A stretch of 64,000 nucleotides of DNA from Methanothrix thermoacetophila PT. Lineage in GTDB: Archaea > Halobacteriota > Methanosarcinia > Methanotrichales > Methanotrichaceae. The translations under genes were made by a program, and so were the position numbers. The stretch spans positions 1,815,472-1,879,471 of the forward strand of contig NC_008553.1 of the NCBI RefSeq assembly GCF_000014945.1, written 5' to 3'. Below the pieces are notes generated by a model that was not told the DNA's origin, did no database searches, and saw only the letters and a list, made by a program, of their open reading frames with translations. This document shows positions 1 through 8,314 of the stretch, piece by piece. The first letter of the stretch is position 1; every line of letters begins with the position of its first letter.

Positions 1-2026
1 CTGGGAGATACATCCTGACGCCTCCCAGACCCATGGACGCAAACCTGCTGTCGCAGAGGAGTATGACTCCCCTCTCGCTCTCCGCCCTTATGACCCTCCC
101 GGCTGCCTGGAGCCCGCGGTTGATCGCAGGGAGGGTATACGCTATCAGCGTACCCCGTTTCTTGCCGTACTTATGAGTGTAATAAGAGATGACCTCCTTC
201 TGGATCTCATCGAAGACCGAAAGTGGAAGACCGACAACAGCCACCCCATTGAGGGCCTCGCCCTTGTAGTCTATGCCCTCAGCGAGCTTTCCTCCTGAGA
301 CCCCGAGCAGCACAGCTCCCGCGCTCCTGCCAGCCCTGAAGAACTCCTCAAGGATCTGAGGGACATCCTCTGCAGATCGCGGCTCTGTGAAGACTTTTTT
401 GCCAGCGCCGCGCGCGAATCTGGCACACGCATCCCTGTACGATGCCATCATGGGGTATGATGTGAAGAATACCGCTACATTCCCCGGCACCTCCTCTATC
501 AGGGCGCTTATGTAGCCGGATATCAGGTTCCTGTTATCCGGGTTCTCCCTCGCGCTGAGCTGTGTCGTCGCTCTCTCCGCTGCTATGATCAAACGGTTGC
601 TCTGAGGGAATGGGTTTGGGAGGGAAATCTTTCTGGCTCTGCCCTGCTCGCCGAGGCAGTACAGCTCGTATGCATCAATAGGCGAGAGGGTGCCGCTGAG
701 CATCAGGGTTGCATTGACGTTATCGACGACTCTTCTTATCACGGGAGCGGGATCGATCTTCGTCACCTCCAGGCGAGTCCATCTCCTCTCCCCTGATGAT
801 GCTGTCACGATCTTTCTCTGGTACGATGAATCGTGCTCGGCCTCCTCAACCTCTCTCAGGAACATGACCATCGTGGCGAGGCTGGGCTGTATGTCCCCGT
901 AGAGGGTTTCATGATCGCTCTCTGCAAGCTTCATCTCCGCGATCGCAACAGCCACATCGCTCAGATATGAGAGAGCGAGGTCTATATCGTCGATCCCATC
1001 GTACACATACTGCCTGAAGAGCTCGCCGTCGAGAAGCATCTCCCCGTCCTTCGATCTGGCCTCCTTCGCGGCTATGAATCTCCTGATTCTTGGTATTAGC
1101 AGCCTGGCTGTACTGAGCCCCTCCCTGCGCCAGTCGTGATGCTCCTCACCGAGTTTCGCCTGGCCCAGCGCCTTCTCGAACCTGTTTATCTCCCGCTCCG
1201 CAAGCTCCAAGATCCTGGGCGTGAGCACCCTGGTGTTCATCTCCCTGACAGAGTCGCCAAGGTTGTGGGCCTCGTCAACGATCACTGTCATGCGGTCTGC
1301 CTCAAGGCCGAGCCACTGGATTATAGCGTCCTGAAAATCCGGGCTGAAGAGGTGATGGTAATTCAAAATGATGACATCACTGCTCTTCGCGTGCAGCGAC
1401 ATAACCTCATACGGGCAGACACCTCCGCAGATCTTCTCAAGGGCATCGACAGGCACTATCCTCCTGCTCATCCTCTCTGCAGCATCCACAGCTGCTGATG
1501 AGGACCTGAAGTAGACCTTCCCGTTGATCTCGAAGGCCTCTTTGCTCCTCAGGTAATGGGGACAGACGGTCCTCTCTCCGGGAGGCTCATCCGGTATCTC
1601 GTCCCTGGACGGATCGTAGATATCGTTATGCCCTCTCTCCAGCCTGGAGGCCATGTAGTTCTTCGAGCCTTCTCTCAGCCTCATGCACGCGTAGTAGATG
1701 CTCTCCCCCCAGATCTCAGATGCGAGCAGGCATGCCTTCTGCTTTCCTATGAGGTATGAGACTGTGGGCCTGTGCCTGGTGTTAGACCAGATCCTGTTTA
1801 TCTCATCCAGATACACTCCTATCTGGCTCACGGTTCTGACCGCAACCACGATCTTTCCTGGCGCGGCTGCAAGTGCCGCTGATATGCAGCTCGTCTTTCC
1901 TGAGCCTGTGGGCGCATCTATCATCAGAACCCCATGGCCGCCTGTGGAGACGACATCGTAGACGGCGTCGAGCATCTCATCCTGGTGTGGGCGCAGCGAT
2001 GGATAGGGGATGTAGTCGAGATACAC
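1..2026 (-). CDS. XPD/Rad3-family ATP-dependent DNA helicase (C-terminus cut by window edge)
   Basis: Superfamily 2 helicase of the XPD/DinG group, expected to unwind DNA 5'-3' in repair. Seen in the translation: Walker A DAPTGSGKT near residue 36, a DEAH box in VIVDEAHNLGD, and a motif VI region QAAGRVIRAEREGG close to the window edge. Between motif I and DEAH lie cysteines (KQKAC, YYAC, TVCPHY and CGGVCP) that match the Fe-S cluster of archaeal XPD; which four bind is not certain. About 675 codons are present, so only a short tail is missing. The frame is open upstream to a stop near 2137 but contains no ATG; GTG at 2026 just before YLDYIPYPSLRPHQ is my start choice, because family members begin close to this Q-motif-like segment. 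Neighbour: divergent small ORF at 2178. Confidence 0.9.
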   Translation of the reverse strand, partial: MYLDYIPYPSLRPHQDEMLDAVYDVVSTGGHGVLMIDAPTGSGKTSCISAALAAAPGKIVVAVRTVSQIGVYLDEINRIWSNTRHRPTVSYLIGKQKACLLASEIWGESIYYACMRLREGSKNYMASRLERGHNDIYDPSRDEIPDEPPGERTVCPHYLRSKEAFEINGKVYFRSSSAAVDAAERMSRRIVPVDALEKICGGVCPYEVMSLHAKSSDVIILNYHHLFSPDFQDAIIQWLGLEADRMTVIVDEAHNLGDSVREMNTRVLTPRILELAEREINRFEKALGQAKLGEEHHDWRREGLSTARLLIPRIRRFIAAKEARSKDGEMLLDGELFRQYVYDGIDDIDLALSYLSDVAVAIAEMKLAESDHETLYGDIQPSLATMVMFLREVEEAEHDSSYQRKIVTASSGERRWTRLEVTKIDPAPVIRRVVDNVNATLMLSGTLSPIDAYELYCLGEQGRARKISLPNPFPQSNRLIIAAERATTQLSARENPDNRNLISGYISALIEEVPGNVAVFFTSYPMMASYRDACARFARGAGKKVFTEPRSAEDVPQILEEFFRAGRSAGAVLLGVSGGKLAEGIDYKGEALNGVAVVGLPLSVFDEIQKEVISYYTHKYGKKRGTLIAYTLPAINRGLQAAGRVIRAESERGVILLCDSRFASMGLGGVRMYLP

Positions 2027-2177
2027 AGCCTCACTGTGAATCTTCTTGGAGATAAAAGCTTGGCTGCATGATTCTGCTGCGCATGCTCGAGATCGGGAAT
2101 GGCCGCACACGCCCCAAGGAGCACCGTATTGGAAAGCTTAATAAATATTGATGAGAATGATGATAATTGGTGGAAAA

Positions 2178-2297
2178 ATGACCCATCACGAGAAGAAGGA
2201 AGAGGAGAAGGAGGAAGAGGCTGCCAAGGTTGAGCCCGTCAAGCCTGGCGAGAAGCGTGGCGGCAAGAAGAAGGGTCTTCTGGATACATGCGTGTGA
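2178..2297 (+). CDS. small highly charged protein, 39 aa, unknown function
   Basis: A 39-residue ORF with extreme charge: residues 5-14 are almost only Lys and Glu, residues 25-32 are Lys/Arg/Gly-rich, and the end reads GLLDTCV with one Cys. It is supported by its surroundings rather than by homology: a TATA-like AATAAATATT at 2140-2149, a GGTGG ribosome binding site at 2169-2173 just before ATG, and a strong hairpin with a T-rich tail directly after the stop. I do not recognise the family. It could be a small nucleic-acid-binding or regulatory protein. The well-formed transcription unit makes expression likely. Confidence 0.6.
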   Translation: MTHHEKKEEEKEEEAAKVEPVKPGEKRGGKKKGLLDTCV

Positions 2298-2302
2298 AGC
2301 AG

Positions 2303-2343
2303 AGCCCTACCCCTCGAGGGTAGGGGCTGATTGTTTCTTTGAG
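2303..2343 (+). terminator. hairpin plus T-rich tail terminator
   Basis: AGCCCTACCC at 2303-2312 pairs with GGGTAGGGGCT at 2318-2328 (one bulged base), followed by TTGTTTCTTTG. Located 5 bases after the small charged ORF, it looks like its terminator. Confidence 0.7.
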
Positions 2344-2751
2344 TTCTCATCCCGTGGATGAGGGGGTTTGTCTACCAGCCTGTCAAGGGCTTCAGGGATC
2401 CGGGTTTTCTGCGATTTTTGTGGCTGCTTCGAACCAGCTGCAGGATTGTCTCTCCCGCTGCTGTCCGGTTATTTACGGCATATTATATAGGATAAATCAC
2501 ATCATTATCAATATCAAATTACACAATATATATTATTGCTCCGTTATGCAGATGCAAGCTGATAGGAAGGGTAATAACTGAGCAGCTCGATCTGAGGAAG
2601 GAATGTATGCCAGAGTTGGGTGCGTCTCCAGGAGGAGTGCGGGAAGAGAAGCGTATGAGCGATTCTGTACAGGAGATTTCCATAATCATGATTATATTCT
2701 GGTTTTGAGATCCACAGCAGACAACCATCGTCGCTTCACATCACATAATCA
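2344..2751. other. intergenic region, probable promoter for the glycan locus
   Basis: About 400 bases without a convincing gene. It contains AT-rich promoter-like stretches (around 2470-2540 and TATTATATTCTGG near 2691-2703) upstream of the flippase. No RNA gene or repeat was recognised. Confidence 0.5.
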
Positions 2752-4215
2752 ATGGAAGATCTGCAGAGCATGAGCGAATACAGGCTTCTCGCGCAGCGGA
2801 TAGGTCTGATAGGCCTCGCGAATGTGCTGGTGAACCTCAGCGGCATATTTCTCCTTCCAATTCTGACAAAGAGCCTGCCGGTCGAGGATTACGGCGTCTG
2901 GGCGCAGGTTAATGTCACGATCAGCCTCGCCTCAGTCGTAATCTGCCTGGGGCTCTCTGCCTCCATGGTCAGATTCATGGCCGCGGCGAGCAGCAGGGAG
3001 GAGATTCAGGAGTGCTTCTACTCGATACTCGCAGTGGTGATGCTGACCGGCATATCCGCGATGCTTCTCATCTTCTGCCTCGCTGAGCCCATTGCCAGAG
3101 CCCTCTTCAACGGGAATGTGGCGGTGACAAGGGCGCTGTCGGTGATCGTTTTTGTGGAGGCGATGAATGGGCTTCTGTTCAGCTATTACAGGGCTACGCA
3201 GAGAATGAAGCTATACGCGATATTCAGCGTAGCTGTGGTATATATCACGATCGTGCTGGCGTACTGTTTTGTCAAATTGGGTTATGGCGTCTATGGTGCT
3301 GTTCTCGGATTGGGTATCGCGAAACTGATTGGTTTTGTGTTTATGCTCACCATGTTACTACAACAAATTGGTTTTCGTATACCAAGCTTTTTACATCTCC
3401 TAGAATATGTGTCCTTTGGAATACCTCTTTTTTCCTCGTATCTATTTGATTGGATCGTCAATTCCAGCGATCGGTATATAATAGGCATGCTTTTAGGCAC
3501 TGTATGGGTGGGTTATTATAACCCTGGTTATCTGCTGGGTAGCCTAATTACAGTATTTATAAGTCCGATTGGTACAGTGTTACCTATAACACTGTACAGA
3601 TATTATGACTGTGGAGATATTAAATCAGTTGAGAAACTACTGGGCTTCACAATTAAATACTTCCTTGCCCTAGCCATACCATCTGTATTTGGTTTGACAC
3701 TTTTATCAAAACCGATGCTGTTTATGTTATCGACCCCCGATATTGCAGAGCACAGCTATCTAATTACGCCTTTTATTGCACTCAGCATGGTTCTCGTAGG
3801 TATTGCCAGTATATTATCCAACGCGATATATATTGCTAAGAAAACTGCAATATCTATGAAGATCTCTTTAATAGCAGCGATAATAAACTTGACACTTACA
3901 TTGCTTCTTGTTAGTATGGCTGGTGTGGTTGGTGCTGCTGTAGCAACTTTTTTCACATTCTTTTTTATATTCATAGCTACCAATTACTTTGCAAATATGT
4001 TTATCCAAATCAAATTTGATTACGAATTTATGTTAAAAAGTTTCGTTGCTTCGCTTGTGATGTCCATTCCACTAATTCTCTGGCCTCCCTCAGGATTCAT
4101 CGAGATTTTAAGAATCATTGCAGTATCGATAATTATATATTTGCAAGCGATATGGTTGCTTAGAGGGATCAATAAAGAAGAAATTAGGTTTATTAAATCC
4201 TTGCTCAATCTTTAG
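2752..4215 (+). CDS. Wzx/MATE-type polysaccharide flippase
   Basis: Integral membrane protein of 487 residues with about 12-14 hydrophobic segments, typical in length and layout of polysaccharide biosynthesis (PST/Wzx) flippases that move lipid-linked glycans across the membrane. The N-terminal part (GLANVLVNLSGIFLLPILTK, then PVEDYGVWAQVN) is the classic opening of this family. It leads a cluster with glycosyltransferases, which fits glycan export for surface-protein glycosylation or exopolysaccharide. Oddity: codon use is GC-rich up to roughly base 3250 and then switches abruptly to AT-rich inside the same reading frame, suggesting a mosaic gene. ATG at 2752 is taken as start; ATG at 2770 (MSEYRLLAQRIG) is an alternative. 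Confidence 0.88.
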   Translation: MEDLQSMSEYRLLAQRIGLIGLANVLVNLSGIFLLPILTKSLPVEDYGVWAQVNVTISLASVVICLGLSASMVRFMAAASSREEIQECFYSILAVVMLTGISAMLLIFCLAEPIARALFNGNVAVTRALSVIVFVEAMNGLLFSYYRATQRMKLYAIFSVAVVYITIVLAYCFVKLGYGVYGAVLGLGIAKLIGFVFMLTMLLQQIGFRIPSFLHLLEYVSFGIPLFSSYLFDWIVNSSDRYIIGMLLGTVWVGYYNPGYLLGSLITVFISPIGTVLPITLYRYYDCGDIKSVEKLLGFTIKYFLALAIPSVFGLTLLSKPMLFMLSTPDIAEHSYLITPFIALSMVLVGIASILSNAIYIAKKTAISMKISLIAAIINLTLTLLLVSMAGVVGAAVATFFTFFFIFIATNYFANMFIQIKFDYEFMLKSFVASLVMSIPLILWPPSGFIEILRIIAVSIIIYLQAIWLLRGINKEEIRFIKSLLNL

Positions 4216-4236
4216 CGTGTCAATGGAGGTTACGAA

Positions 4237-5022
4237 TTGAAGCCAATTGACTATATCGTACCTACATGGAATTCAGGAACTACTTTAGGTATTACGCTAG
4301 AATCCATTAAAAAATATGGTAATCCTAATAATATAATAATCGTTGATAGGAACTCCGAAGATAACACACTTGAGATAGCTCGTCGATATGGTTGCAAAAT
4401 ACTGACATCCGAATCGAATTTAGGAACCGCAAGGATCGAAGGCGCTAAAGCCGCAGAGACAGAATTGATTGGATTTGTTGATTCTGATGTCGAACTAACC
4501 GATGGCTGGAGAGAGCTTTTGAGGCATGCTTGGAGCGGCCGAGAGAGATACAAAGATGTTGGGGTTTTTGGTGCATATTGTGAAGGACCTATTATTAAAG
4601 ATTCGCCTTTGGTTTTATATGGAAGAAATGGTGTGTTCGGCTGCATTATCACATACAGGTCGCTTATATTAGACTGCCCTGAAATGACGAAATATTCCAG
4701 CGATGAAGATTTCGCTTATGGGCAGTGTATTTTTAAAAAAGGACTTAAATGGTACATATTTCCATTTTTAATGCAGCATCACCATGATCTTACTGGCATA
4801 TCGGAGTATATTCGAATGAGGTGGTACGGCGCGGGCTTACGTATTCGTGATGGATTCAAATTGGTAAATGTTCGCCGGATAATTGGTGGAGCAGTTGTTG
4901 GCATCCCCATGCACAATCCAAATGCTAGCTACATGGAAAATTGGCGCATTAGGCTGAATTACTTTTTGGGATACATTATGTATAAAAAATATTATGAACT
5001 CAATCGTAGTAAAAATAAATAA
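4237..5022 (+). CDS. glycosyltransferase family 2
   Basis: A 261-residue GT-A fold transferase. The N-terminus DYIVPTWNSGTTLGITLESI is the nucleotide-sugar binding beta strand, IIIVDRNSEDNT follows, and VDSDVELTDGW near residue 87 holds the metal-binding DxD-type acidic cluster. No membrane segment is obvious. The start is TTG at 4237: GGAGGT at 4225-4230 with a 6-base spacer decides it. It lies 21 bases after the flippase and inside the AT-rich island. A truncated relative of its N-terminus sits on the opposite strand at 6145-6267. Donor and acceptor sugars cannot be told from sequence. Confidence 0.88.
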   Translation: MKPIDYIVPTWNSGTTLGITLESIKKYGNPNNIIIVDRNSEDNTLEIARRYGCKILTSESNLGTARIEGAKAAETELIGFVDSDVELTDGWRELLRHAWSGRERYKDVGVFGAYCEGPIIKDSPLVLYGRNGVFGCIITYRSLILDCPEMTKYSSDEDFAYGQCIFKKGLKWYIFPFLMQHHHDLTGISEYIRMRWYGAGLRIRDGFKLVNVRRIIGGAVVGIPMHNPNASYMENWRIRLNYFLGYIMYKKYYELNRSKNK

Positions 5023-5034
5023 TATAAATGCATT

Positions 5035-6126
5035 TTAATTATGAAAATCTTTTGAATATAACTTTAATATATTATTAACTGCAGCGCTCCACGAAAACCG
5101 ATCTCTTGCAGTTTTTTTAGCGTTTAGACCAATCTCTTCCGCTATCTCTTTATTTCTAAGCAGGCAAATCACTTTTTCGGCAATCTTAGCTTCATCTGGT
5201 TCCACAAGAAGGCCATTTTTCCCGTCCTCTATAGCTTCTGGTATTCCTCCCACTGGAGTAGCTATTATCGGTTTTCCCATGGACATTGCCTCTAATAATG
5301 CTATTGGCAACCCTTCCCCCAATGAGATATGAGTATAAATATCACTTAGCAACAATGGAACATACGGATTATCCACATCACCTGTGAATATAACAGCGTG
5401 TTCAAGACCTTCTTTTTTTGCAAATTCCCTTAGCTCGGCAGTATATTTGCCTTCACGTGTGACTAAAAGAATAGCGTTTGGGTATACGCATTTAATTTTT
5501 TTAAGAGATTTTATTAGATACTTAAGGCCATCTGCTTTATATTTTAATGCAGTCAGGCCGAGCGCCAGAAGAATAGGATATTGATTCTTGATGTCAAATT
5601 TGCTATTAAATGTAGCTATCTCTTCCTCTGATGCATCTCTTACATCTATACCTGCGTAAGTTATTACTGTGTTCTTGAACTTTAGACCCCATACGTCCCC
5701 AACAGTGGTTTCTAGCTTTTTTGAAACAAATGTAACATAGTCACATTTTTCTAAAAGCTTCTGAAGAGCGATTCTTTTTAAAACCGGCAATTTATTATCT
5801 TTTTCGGGTTCTGTATGAAATGTATAGATCAGCTTACATCTAAAAAGTTTTTTATAAAAATATCCTGCCAGAAGATAATAGTATAATCCGCCATGCGAGT
5901 GGATTACATTTGGCTTAAATTTCAATAATAAGTAAAATGCTGATAATAACTTAGTGAGAATAAAGTTTCGATTTTTGATTTTATAATTCTCTGGATCCTG
6001 TCCCTCCTTAAATGCAACTTTTACATCGATGTCTCTTTTCTTGAGCTCCTCCACTAAGCCTTCCACATAGCTTCGTATTCCGCCCGCGCATCCTTTCCAA
6101 TAAGTAGTAGTTATAAGAACTCTCAT
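5035..6126 (-). CDS. glycosyltransferase family 4 (GT1-like), AT-rich
   Basis: A 363-residue retaining GT-B transferase. The N-domain begins MRVLITTTYWKGCAGGIRSY with the acceptor-side glycine motif, HSHGG lies near residue 80, and the C-domain has GEGLPIALLEAMSMGKPIIA followed by GGIPEAIEDGKNGLLVEP, the E-X7-E donor-binding signature. It converges on the GT2 gene (12 bases between stops). Its AT-rich codons differ from the three GT4 genes upstream, so it likely came with the island. ATG at 6126 gives the usual MRVL start; ATG at 6135 is an in-frame alternative. Confidence 0.88.
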   Translation of the reverse strand: MRVLITTTYWKGCAGGIRSYVEGLVEELKKRDIDVKVAFKEGQDPENYKIKNRNFILTKLLSAFYLLLKFKPNVIHSHGGLYYYLLAGYFYKKLFRCKLIYTFHTEPEKDNKLPVLKRIALQKLLEKCDYVTFVSKKLETTVGDVWGLKFKNTVITYAGIDVRDASEEEIATFNSKFDIKNQYPILLALGLTALKYKADGLKYLIKSLKKIKCVYPNAILLVTREGKYTAELREFAKKEGLEHAVIFTGDVDNPYVPLLLSDIYTHISLGEGLPIALLEAMSMGKPIIATPVGGIPEAIEDGKNGLLVEPDEAKIAEKVICLLRNKEIAEEIGLNAKKTARDRFSWSAAVNNILKLYSKDFHN

Positions 6127-6144
6127 AGTGCCCATCTCAAATTG

Positions 6145-6267
6145 CTATGCAAGTCGATTTATCATTACTATTTGTTTATGATCTCCGTATATTTTTATTG
6201 ATTTTATCGCGAGCTCCAGAGTAGCTCCGGAGTTCCATGTTGGTATTATATAATCGATTCTATCCAT
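6145..6267 (-). pseudogene. GT2 glycosyltransferase remnant (N-terminal 40 codons)
   Basis: Reading the minus strand from ATG at 6267 gives a 40-residue peptide containing DYIIPTWNSGATLELAIKSI, plainly related to DYIVPTWNSGTTLGITLESI at the start of the intact GT2 gene at 4237. It then runs to TAG at 6145, after only the first two beta strands. GGCGGTGAT just upstream of the ATG is a normal ribosome binding site, so it was once a real gene placed 4 bases after the GT4 at 6272-7240. The end of the peptide drifts into AT-rich sequence. Best read as the stump of an ancestral GT2 cut by the arrival of the AT-rich island. Confidence 0.8.
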
Positions 6268-6271
6268 ATGA

Positions 6272-7240
6272 TCACCGCCCCTTCTCCGGCAGTTCCTTTA
6301 ACAGCGTGACTAGTCTGCGTTCCCTTTGATCAATCCTGAAACTCCTCTCAATCCGATCTCTGGGGGATTTCTCAGAGACCATTGCCATCCGTATCGCTTC
6401 AGCCGTTGCCTTTTCATCGCCATATGGAACATAGAAACCTGTATCCCCCACAACCTCAGGAAGCGCCCCTCGATCTGTGACCACGGGAACACATCCGCAT
6501 GCCATCGCCTCTGCAAGAGCCATACCAAACGACTCGACATAGGAGAGCTGACAGTACACCTTTGCTCTTTGATAGCATTCCACGAGCTCATCCCGTGAAA
6601 CACGTCCTAAGATCTTCACGTTCTCAGGGCTTTTTGATCTCAGAATATTTAATACATCTCCACGAACTCCAATTATCAAAAATTTAACATTCGGAAGCAA
6701 ATATGCAGCCTCAACAAAGGTATCCAATCCCTTCAGCTTGATGACATTTGTTGAACCTGAGGCGACTGTAAGTACCAGATCATCTTTTTCTCCCTTCGGA
6801 TGGAACTTCTCTGTATCTACGCCGTTGTAGACGACCTCTAAACGTCTTGGTTTCGTCCTTTTGAGGACTTCCTCTCTGGTGAATTGCGAAACCGCCAGAA
6901 CCGCATCAGCATTCTCCAATGCCAGATCTGTGTATTTCCGTTTAATCCATCCCTGCGTATACTGACCATATCCAATATCAGGAAGGAATGCAACATCGTA
7001 GCCACCCGCCACCACCACAGACCTTTTCCCAAATATCCTGGAAAGCATTACACTCAGAAAAGAATGGCCAGCGGCAAACCAGCTGAATACAATATCAGAG
7101 CGCGATATGGAAGACGCCATCTCAAAGATATCGCCCGGCTTACTGTACTGCACCCTCTCCACATCGAAATGCCTGGAGAGGATCTCATAATCCTGCTCGA
7201 CAAATGATGAATAATCGTAATATACGAATGCTACTCTCAT
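6272..7240 (-). CDS. glycosyltransferase family 4
   Basis: A 322-residue GT-B transferase, slightly short for the family. Seen: MRVAFVYYDYSSFVEQDYEI start, VVYNGVDTEKFHP (hinge after the N-domain, near residue 138), and the donor signature ESFGMALAEAMACGCVPVV near residue 236 with GALPEVVGDTGFYVPYGD after it. No signal peptide. First of three GC-rich GT4 genes in a row with the same orientation (7285, 8315), probably one unit making successive glycosidic bonds. The GT2 stump follows directly. Confidence 0.88.
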   Translation of the reverse strand: MRVAFVYYDYSSFVEQDYEILSRHFDVERVQYSKPGDIFEMASSISRSDIVFSWFAAGHSFLSVMLSRIFGKRSVVVAGGYDVAFLPDIGYGQYTQGWIKRKYTDLALENADAVLAVSQFTREEVLKRTKPRRLEVVYNGVDTEKFHPKGEKDDLVLTVASGSTNVIKLKGLDTFVEAAYLLPNVKFLIIGVRGDVLNILRSKSPENVKILGRVSRDELVECYQRAKVYCQLSYVESFGMALAEAMACGCVPVVTDRGALPEVVGDTGFYVPYGDEKATAEAIRMAMVSEKSPRDRIERSFRIDQRERRLVTLLKELPEKGR

Positions 7241-7284
7241 AGATGACGCCTTTTAGATCACGAATAGCTGTCAGATGCCTGCCT

Positions 7285-8262
7285 TCATCCCCACACCCTC
7301 TCGTACACCTCTTTCACCCGCTCCGTATTCTCCTCCCAGAACCTGTAGTCGCTCTCTTTCATTTTCTCAGGCTCCCTCTCCATGCTCTCCTCCACTGCTC
7401 TTCTCAGCTCTGTGCTCCTCACAACCCACAGGTTCTTCCTCCTCTCCTCCAGGGTGATTCCGGAGGCGACAACCTGCCTGCCCAGGTTCAGGTACTCGTT
7501 CAGCTTCCATATGCTCTTGTCTGTGGAGTACGGCGTAAGCGCGTTCTCCCTTCTCGGGATTATGCAGATTCTGGCTCTTCTGACAAGCGCTGCGACCCTG
7601 CTGTGAGGCTGCCAGCCGAGCGCTTTAACATTTTCTGTTTTTCTCCGGAGATACCACCACGCGAACGGCCCGCCTCCAACGATCCAGAACTCCTGATCCG
7701 GGAGATCCCGCGCGACTCTTAAAAGAGAATCGATGCCCTCCTGCTCGCACACTCTTCCGACGAAGATCACCACGTTCTCCGGCTCGATATCGTCTCCAGG
7801 CTCCGCGAAGCTCCTCTGCGGGTAATTTGGAATCACGCGAATCTCCTTCCCTGGAGCATACGACATCGCCTTCTCCTTCAAGGGTGTGTTCACAGTGGTT
7901 ATCACATCAGCCGCCTCAGCCAGCTGCCGCTCGAAGCGCTCGCATGCACTCTTTGCGATGGAGCCGAAGCGCAGCTGCGTCTCCACGCCCCATGGAGATC
8001 TGTAATCGTATATCAGGCGTCTGTATCCCGATCCTCTAAGAGAGGGAATCCAGTGGTAAATCACATCAGGAACGTTGAAGAGATGAACGATATCAGGCCT
8101 CTCCTTAAGAACGATCCCCCTGGCCTTCCTTGCGATGGAGATCCAGTTGACTGTATCAAACCTCGGCACGATCGTCTCGTACCCCAGCTCCTTCAGCGTC
8201 GCCTCAAAGAGCCTGAGCCTCGTCGTCTTCTCCGGCTGGTTCGCGAGAAGCAGCACCTTCAT
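7285..8262 (-). CDS. glycosyltransferase, GT4-like
   Basis: A 325-residue GT-B type protein. MKVLLLANQPEKTTRLRLFE at the start, DIVHLFNVPDVIYHW near residue 59, VIPNYPQRSF at the inter-domain hinge and VVIFVGRVCEQEGIDSLLRV at the start of the C-domain are characteristic. The E-X7-E signature is degenerate (STDKSIWKLNEYLNLGRQVV), so it is a divergent member. ATG at 8262 is preferred over 8268. It lies between two other GT4 genes on the same strand. Confidence 0.8.
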   Translation of the reverse strand: MKVLLLANQPEKTTRLRLFEATLKELGYETIVPRFDTVNWISIARKARGIVLKERPDIVHLFNVPDVIYHWIPSLRGSGYRRLIYDYRSPWGVETQLRFGSIAKSACERFERQLAEAADVITTVNTPLKEKAMSYAPGKEIRVIPNYPQRSFAEPGDDIEPENVVIFVGRVCEQEGIDSLLRVARDLPDQEFWIVGGGPFAWWYLRRKTENVKALGWQPHSRVAALVRRARICIIPRRENALTPYSTDKSIWKLNEYLNLGRQVVASGITLEERRKNLWVVRSTELRRAVEESMEREPEKMKESDYRFWEENTERVKEVYERVWG

Positions 8263-8314
8263 CTGCACCCATCTCCAACATCGAGCAACTTTGGTTGCGC
8301 TTCATCCTCCATCA

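Larger units (their letters stand above)
3255..6210. other. AT-rich genomic island inside the glycan locus
   Basis: From about 3255 to about 6210 the sequence is visibly AT-richer (runs of A and T, codons ending in A/T) than the GC-richer DNA on both sides. The left edge lies inside the flippase gene and the right edge inside the GT2 remnant at 6145-6267. Boundaries are estimated by eye. This is consistent with imported DNA replacing part of an older glycan locus. Confidence 0.6.

Noticed and set aside
2339..2581. 80-codon open frame after the terminator
   Set aside because: No ribosome binding site, ends in low-complexity AT-rich promoter sequence, no recognisable features.
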